A stretch of 64,000 nt of DNA from Mesobacillus subterraneus. Lineage in GTDB: Bacteria > Bacillota > Bacilli > Bacillales > Cytobacillaceae. The notes beneath the pieces are model-generated. The model had not been told where the DNA came from, searched no databases, and worked only from the letters and a program-made list of their open reading frames with translations. Below are positions 59,353 to 64,000 of the stretch, piece by piece. Every line of letters starts with the position of its first letter. The stretch's first letter is position 1. The position numbers and the translations under genes are program-made. The stretch covers positions 1 to 64,000 of the forward strand of contig NZ_JAMBOF010000018.1 of the NCBI RefSeq assembly GCF_023715485.1, written 5' to 3'.

Positions 59353-60768
59353 TTGAAGCATGGAAAGCAGCAAGTTTATAGTAATAACATTCAAAAAAGG
59401 ATTAAATATGCTCCATTTGGTCTAAATAAGAGAAGAGAGTTGGCAGCAAAGGGGCTGGGAAGTTTGTTCAAGAAAATGGTATTAAGAATTAGGGAAAGCA
59501 TCTGGCTGCTGCCAGGAATATATAGTATCTTCGCTTTTTTATTGGCACTGCTTGTCATATACATCGACCATAATCAAATGGCTGAAGGAATTGTACCTAA
59601 ATTTTTAATGACGAATGTTGATTTGGCACAGACAATTCTAGGCTCTATCTCTGCGGCTTTATTAACGATGACGACAATAACTTTTTCAACGATCATGGTC
59701 GTGTTAACTACGTATTCTTCACAATTCTCTCCAAGGACACTGAATAATTTTGTCGAAGATCCTGTCACAATGAGAGTGCTCGGAATCTTCATGGGGGGAT
59801 TTGTCTATTCAATCTTATCCCTTTTGTTCATGAGTGAGTCCTGGTATGAAAGTCAAGTCATAGCGGCAACGTTCGGGGTGCTTATTGCTTTTATCTGTCT
59901 TGCATTTTTTGCGTATTTCATACATAATGTTGCAACTTCAATCCAGGTTAGTAAACTGATCCGTGATATTACAGACGGTGCCTTAAAATCAATTAGGCGC
60001 CAGGAAGGTGCGCTGGAAAGTGAATTCCTGAAAGTGATTGATGACAGGAAAGACGCAGGTTTCTCATACCAGCTGATCAGGGATGTTAAATGCAAGGAGT
60101 TTGGTTATGTTCAGCTCCTCGATTATGAAAGCCTGACTGCCTATGCCGCAGAAAGGAATTTGGGGATTGAAGCAAACTTCCAGATTGGTGAATTTTTAAC
60201 AGCAGAAAGCATCGCTTTTAGAGTCCATCACAACAACGAGCTTGAGGAGGATATCGAAGACGTTCTCAACCAATTTTTAAGGCTTGGTAAAGAGCGTTCT
60301 TCATACCACGATCCAGAATTTGCACTCCAGAAAATTGTTGAGGTGGCACTGAGGGCGATTTCCCCAGCAATCAATGATCCCAATACAGCTAAAAATTGTG
60401 TATTGCATCTTGGAATGGCACTGGCGCATTTAAGTCGCATCAGGGCAAATGGGCGATACATCGCTTACTATGATAGAAATATGGAGCCACGGGTCATCAG
60501 GATGCAAAAGAGAACAAAGGATATTGTGTACTTATCGTTCTATCAAATCGTCCATTATGGAAAACAAGACTTTTCAATCCTGATTGCCCTAATTGAGTCA
60601 TTTTTATTAATTGGAAAAAATGCGGATGAAACTGTAAAAAATATCGTATGGGAAATTTTTATCTACAGCCTGGAGAAGTTCAATTCAGAGGAATTAAAAG
60701 AACTCGATAAACTCTATTTGAATGAAAAAAAGAGTGAACTTTCGACACTTCTAGGCAAATCTTTATAA
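59353..60768 (+). CDS. DUF2254 family membrane protein
   Basis: 471-aa membrane protein. Helices are seen at about residues 54-74, 86-118, 142-162 and 172-195 (VLGIFMGGFVYSILSLLFM, AATFGVLIAFICLAFFAYF). A long cytoplasmic C-terminal part includes ALRAISPAINDPNTAKNCVLHLG and ends in charged helices. This matches DUF2254, a family of unknown function. The start is uncertain: TTG 59353 gives the longest protein, but TTG 59461 or ATG 59476 may be true (AAAGGGG at 59445). No signal of cotranscription with neighbours. Confidence 0.85.
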   Translation: MKHGKQQVYSNNIQKRIKYAPFGLNKRRELAAKGLGSLFKKMVLRIRESIWLLPGIYSIFAFLLALLVIYIDHNQMAEGIVPKFLMTNVDLAQTILGSISAALLTMTTITFSTIMVVLTTYSSQFSPRTLNNFVEDPVTMRVLGIFMGGFVYSILSLLFMSESWYESQVIAATFGVLIAFICLAFFAYFIHNVATSIQVSKLIRDITDGALKSIRRQEGALESEFLKVIDDRKDAGFSYQLIRDVKCKEFGYVQLLDYESLTAYAAERNLGIEANFQIGEFLTAESIAFRVHHNNELEEDIEDVLNQFLRLGKERSSYHDPEFALQKIVEVALRAISPAINDPNTAKNCVLHLGMALAHLSRIRANGRYIAYYDRNMEPRVIRMQKRTKDIVYLSFYQIVHYGKQDFSILIALIESFLLIGKNADETVKNIVWEIFIYSLEKFNSEELKELDKLYLNEKKSELSTLLGKSL

Positions 60769-60900
60769 AAAAACCAATATTATTCAAATTGTTAGGTCAT
60801 TTGTAATAATCTCATTGTGCCATTCCTGTGTTTTTTGTTATGTTTATAATACATAGTTTGGAAATTTATCCACAGCTTGGCACATGGGGGAAACTGTTTA

Positions 60901-63141
60901 ATGGGCAGTGACGGCAAAATTTATAAGAACAATGTTATATTAATAATTATTTTTATTTTATTCGCTGAGTTAATCGATTGGGTCACTTCGTTTTATTTTT
61001 CTATAAAAGAAGTAAATAGCTATCTAATTGATATAAGTGTGACTTTAATCTTTATGGTTTTTGTGATCGGTTTATTCAGAGGGATGAAGAACACGGCTGA
61101 CGAATTGCAGGATAACAAGAAGCGGCTTAAAAGTATCTTTGATACATTGGATGTAGCAATCTGGTCCCATGACTTGAAGACGAATACGTTGTTGATTACA
61201 TCGGGAATAGAGAAATTATATGGATATTCCTCGGAAGAATTTTATAAAGATAATACTCTATGGAAAAAGGTGATCCATCCTGAGGACCATCATGTTTTAG
61301 CTGAAAGGGAAACGGGATTGTCGCGAGGAGAGGCGGTCACAAGTGTCTATCGGATTATCCGTCCGAATGGCGAGGTGCGCTGGATCCAGGACAGGGGAAT
61401 ACCGGTCTTGGATGATAACGGTAACTTTGTCGATTTTACCAGTGTGTTATTTGATATTACTAACCGGCAGGAGAGTGAAGGACGTTACCGCAGCCTCGTG
61501 GAAATGTCCCCTGATTTGATTGCTGTATACAGCAGGGGCAAACTGGATTATATCAATGAAGCAGGATGCAAGCTTTTTAAAGCGGAAAATCCGAACGACC
61601 TGATTGGGAAACCAATTGCTGATTTGATTCCAGCTGAAGTACTAGCACATATTAAAAACCGGGAACTGACAATCGATGAAAATTTCGAAGAGAAACTTTG
61701 GTTTGAATTCAAGGCGTCCCAGGTAGACGGAAAAGAAATCGATGTCGAAATGTCCGCAATGCCGATTTTATACGAGGGCAGGATGGCAGAGCAGATTGTC
61801 GGCCGCGACTTGACTCAGCGGAAGAAGGCTGAAAAAACGATTAAATATATGGCTTACTATGATGTGCTCACTGGTCTTCCGAACAGGAACATGGTCAGGA
61901 AGCACCTGAATGCAGCCTTGAAGAACGGTGACCAGGAGCTTGCGGTATTATTCCTGGACCTTGACCGCTTCAAGATCATTAATGATACGAAGGGCCATCG
62001 TGTGGGCGACCTGTTATTAAAGGTCGTAGCCAGCAGGCTGAAAAATGCAGTCCGGGATACGGGTCTTGTTTCGCGCCAGGGCGGCGATGAATTCATCATT
62101 CTGCTCAAGGGCCTTAGTAAGGAAGAAGTGATTGAAGTGGCGGAAAGAATTCTTGGCGAGTTTTCGGATGGAATTGTGGTCGAAAGCCAGGAGTTCTTTG
62201 TCACACCTAGTATCGGAATCAGTATGGCACCATACGATGGACAGGATGAGGAAACGCTGATCAAGCATGCTGACACAGCGATGTATTTAGCTAAAGAACG
62301 AGGTAAGAACAATTATCAGTTTTACACAGATCAGCTGCACGGCCTTTCTTCGCGTAAAATGGAGCTGGAAAATGGCTTAAGGAAAGCATTGGAGCAAGGT
62401 CAGCTCATGCTGCATTACCAGCCACAGGTGAATTTAGAGACCGGGAAAATAATCGGCGTGGAGGCGCTCGTACGCTGGCAGCATCCTGAAAAAGGAATCA
62501 TTTCTCCAGGTGAATTCATTTCGCTAGCTGAAGAGACCGGATTGATTGTTCCGCTTGGAAAATGGGTCTTGGAGAAAGCATCTGCACAGAACAAAGCCTG
62601 GCAGGACAAGGGATGCAGTCCGATTCCAATTTCCGTTAATATATCGGTGCGCCAGCTTCAGGAGGACCGGTTTGTCGATACGGTTAAACAAATTCTTGCA
62701 GATACACGGTTGGATCCACGCTACCTGGACCTTGAAATTACGGAAAGCGTCATGCAGAACAGCGAGAAGACGGCTATGACGCTGACCCAGTTAAAGGAAC
62801 TTGGGGTCACGTTGGCAATTGATGATTTTGGAACAGGATACTCTTCCTTAAGCTTACTTAAGCACTTGCCTATCGATAAAATTAAAATTGATAAGTCCTT
62901 TGTCGATGACATCATCCATCACGCCAATCAAGGGGCAATGGTCAAAACAATCATCGATATGGGGCACAATCTGCAATTCGATGTCATCGCTGAAGGCGTT
63001 GAGGAACAGGAACAAGTAGCATTCTTAATGGCTAATGGCTGCATGATTGGTCAGGGCTATCATTTCAGCAGGCCGCTGCCATTGGAAGCAATGGAAAATT
63101 TATTGTTGAATAATAGCGAACATAAAGGCATTCTGCGATAG
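60901..63141 (+). CDS. PAS-GGDEF-EAL c-di-GMP signalling protein
   Basis: Membrane-bound c-di-GMP enzyme. Two helices at about residues 10-33 and 38-58 (from ATG 60901), then PAS1 (about 82-192), PAS2 (195-320), GGDEF (325-485) and EAL (495-740). Cyclase motif is intact (RQGGDEF); the RxxD I-site is absent, so product feedback is not expected. EAL has the catalytic EALVRW, TESVMQNSEK, DDFGTGYSSL and KIDKSFVDD, all typical of active phosphodiesterase. 746 aa. ATG 60901 follows GGGGGAA. Could act either way depending on the PAS signal. The only c-di-GMP enzyme in the window, which also holds a c-di-GMP riboswitch 29 kb away. Confidence 0.93.
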   Translation: MGSDGKIYKNNVILIIIFILFAELIDWVTSFYFSIKEVNSYLIDISVTLIFMVFVIGLFRGMKNTADELQDNKKRLKSIFDTLDVAIWSHDLKTNTLLITSGIEKLYGYSSEEFYKDNTLWKKVIHPEDHHVLAERETGLSRGEAVTSVYRIIRPNGEVRWIQDRGIPVLDDNGNFVDFTSVLFDITNRQESEGRYRSLVEMSPDLIAVYSRGKLDYINEAGCKLFKAENPNDLIGKPIADLIPAEVLAHIKNRELTIDENFEEKLWFEFKASQVDGKEIDVEMSAMPILYEGRMAEQIVGRDLTQRKKAEKTIKYMAYYDVLTGLPNRNMVRKHLNAALKNGDQELAVLFLDLDRFKIINDTKGHRVGDLLLKVVASRLKNAVRDTGLVSRQGGDEFIILLKGLSKEEVIEVAERILGEFSDGIVVESQEFFVTPSIGISMAPYDGQDEETLIKHADTAMYLAKERGKNNYQFYTDQLHGLSSRKMELENGLRKALEQGQLMLHYQPQVNLETGKIIGVEALVRWQHPEKGIISPGEFISLAEETGLIVPLGKWVLEKASAQNKAWQDKGCSPIPISVNISVRQLQEDRFVDTVKQILADTRLDPRYLDLEITESVMQNSEKTAMTLTQLKELGVTLAIDDFGTGYSSLSLLKHLPIDKIKIDKSFVDDIIHHANQGAMVKTIIDMGHNLQFDVIAEGVEEQEQVAFLMANGCMIGQGYHFSRPLPLEAMENLLLNNSEHKGILR

Positions 63142-63157
63142 CGGAATGCTTTTTTTA
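63128..63157 (+). terminator. Terminator after GGDEF-EAL gene
   Basis: Stem GCATTCTGC / GCGGAATGC (one G-U pair), loop GATA, then T7. It overlaps the stop codon. Confidence 0.85.
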
Positions 63158-63203
63158 TTTTTGGCTGTGTTAAATTAGATGGTCGATTTTCATTTCAAGT
63201 GCG

Positions 63204-63579
63204 CTATGGCCGGCTTATCGGACAATTTCCGAGCATTACGTTGTTGCTTTGTCCGATAGAGCCTTCCTATGGGCCATTTTCCGAGCATCACGTCCACGTT
63301 TTGTCCGATAGAGCCGACCTATCGGACATTATTCGAGCATTACGTTGTCGCTTTGTCCGATAGAGCCTTCCTATGGGCCATTTTCCGAGCATCACGTCCA
63401 CGTTTTGTCCGATAGAGCCGACCTATCGGACATTATTCGAGCATTACGTTGTTGCTTTGTCCGATAGAGCCTTCCTATGGGCCATTTTCCGAGCATCACG
63501 TCCACGTTTTGTCCGATAGAGCCGACCTATCGGACATTATTCGAGCACCACGTCGTCGTTTTGTCCGATAGAGCTTTTT
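63204..63579. repeat. Exact 52-bp alternating repeat array
   Basis: Seven units start at 63216, 63268, 63320, 63372, 63424, 63476 and 63528, precisely 52 bp apart, preceded by a degenerate partial unit. Two types alternate: A (TATCGGACA...CGAGCATTACG...TTTGTCCGATAGAGCC) and B (TATGGGCCATTTTCCGAGCATCACGTCC...). Type A ends are complementary (TATCGGACAA / TTGTCCGATA), so each can fold into a hairpin. Last unit is followed by TTTTTTTCG. No coding content. Confidence 0.9.
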
Positions 63580-63645
63580 TTCGCTTTTCGTCTGCATAAC
63601 GAAACAGGATTCAGGGATGATAAGACTAAAAAAGGAGTGCCTAAA

Positions 63646-64000
63646 ATGAAGAAATCTATCATGGCCATCGCTGTGGTTCTTGCGGTCATTTTACCTTTGG
63701 CCGCCCATGCCCAGGGGGAGGCTGAATGCAAAAAGCTGAAGGGAATATTAAATGCGGATGTCGAAGTGGACAATGGCGTCTGCAAGGTGGAAATTGTTCG
63801 GAAAAATATTGAACTGACGCATATGGGGAAAAAGATGTCCCCTGAAACGGTGGAGCTTGTATTCCATTTCGGTTTTGAAAAAGTGGACGGGCAAACTGCA
63901 GTCATGGGAGAGCTTGCCTTGCTTTAGGAAGAAGTGAACCCGGTGCTGGATGAATTACGAAAAGGGAAGTTGGAATTTCGGCTCTGCATAACCATATGCT
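63646..64000 (+). pseudogene. DUF1259 (LppY/LpqO-like) gene, interrupted and cut by window edge
   Basis: AAAGGAGTG precedes ATG 63646. The product starts with a signal peptide (1-21, cleavage near HAQ) and DUF1259-like sequence (GILNADVEVDNGVCKVEIVRKNIELT, in parts). An in-frame TAG at 63925-63927 stops it at 93 aa, but the same frame continues EEVNPVLDELRKGKLE, the expected DUF1259 continuation, then changes frame near 63971-63978 to read ISALHNHM, the next conserved block. One stop (TAG for a likely CAG Gln) plus a one-base loss indicate a pseudogene, or two sequencing errors. It runs off the window. Confidence 0.75.

Noticed and set aside
63204-63579. Alternating 52-bp units as a CRISPR array
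   Set aside because: Units are contiguous with no unique spacers, and no cas genes are present.

Overview
The window reads as a chromosomal segment of a spore-forming, Gram-positive Bacillaceae member, Bacillus sensu lato and probably a Mesobacillus- or Neobacillus-like species. Supporting signs are strong AGGAGG-type ribosome binding sites, frequent TTG starts, moderate GC, rho-independent terminators after most genes, and a typical Bacillus gene set (SleL-like and SleB-like cortex hydrolases, Spo0M-like protein, spore photoproduct lyase-like protein, RsbR-type stressosome protein, KatE, FbpB-like protein, YtbD/HxlR pair). Genus placement is inference. I see no rRNA, tRNA, CRISPR, prophage or intact insertion sequence.

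Layout. 0.3-8.2 kb: DNA repair glycosylase, rRNA methyltransferase, ferritin, large catalase behind a candidate sigma-B promoter, an SDR and a glutamate-synthase-like flavoprotein. 8.2-18 kb: MBL hydrolase, divergent HxlR regulator/MFS pair, secreted LTD-phospholipase D protein, RND efflux pump. 18-30 kb: ComB-like phosphatase, M20 hydrolases, a three-LysM spore-type glucosaminidase, a run of small enzymes, QueT under a preQ1-I riboswitch, and a gamma-glutamyltransferase plus CPG2-like peptidase pair. 30-36 kb: pirin; a c-di-GMP-I riboswitch leading into a secreted DUF5667-like protein; a yybP-ykoY (Mn2+) riboswitch leading into a small FbpB-family protein, a Spo0M-like protein and a kinase-like protein; a radical SAM protein; an RsbR paralogue. 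36-49 kb: nitroreductase, acetyltransferases, PnuC-NadR NAD salvage, MFS, SleB-like hydrolase, a DUF2089 operon, GDPD. 48-52 kb: pcp and pxpBAC, a complete pyroglutamate-to-glutamate route. 52-64 kb: SEC-C protein, MarR/MFS pair, RQC-minor protein, RluF-like synthase with a non-canonical start, CrtC/AttH-like lipocalin, DUF2254 membrane protein, a PAS-GGDEF-EAL c-di-GMP enzyme, and a DUF1259 pseudogene at the right edge.

Genes that appear to work together: pcp with pxpBAC (and possibly ggt) in glutamyl/pyroglutamyl recycling; the GGDEF-EAL enzyme with the c-di-GMP riboswitch; PnuC with NadR; KatE with RsbR in general stress; pirin and nitroreductase sharing a palindromic operator-like motif that points to quinone/electrophile stress.

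The most unusual signals are (1) a Mn2+ riboswitch in front of an fbpB-like/spo0M-like/kinase-like cluster, (2) five intergenic arrays of degenerate repeats, three with about 20-21 bp spacing and two with about 52 bp spacing, each with its own consensus, (3) a modular interspersed repeat present three times in full, extended and collapsed forms, and (4) a pseudouridine synthase whose frame offers only CTG or ATT as a start for its S4 domain.
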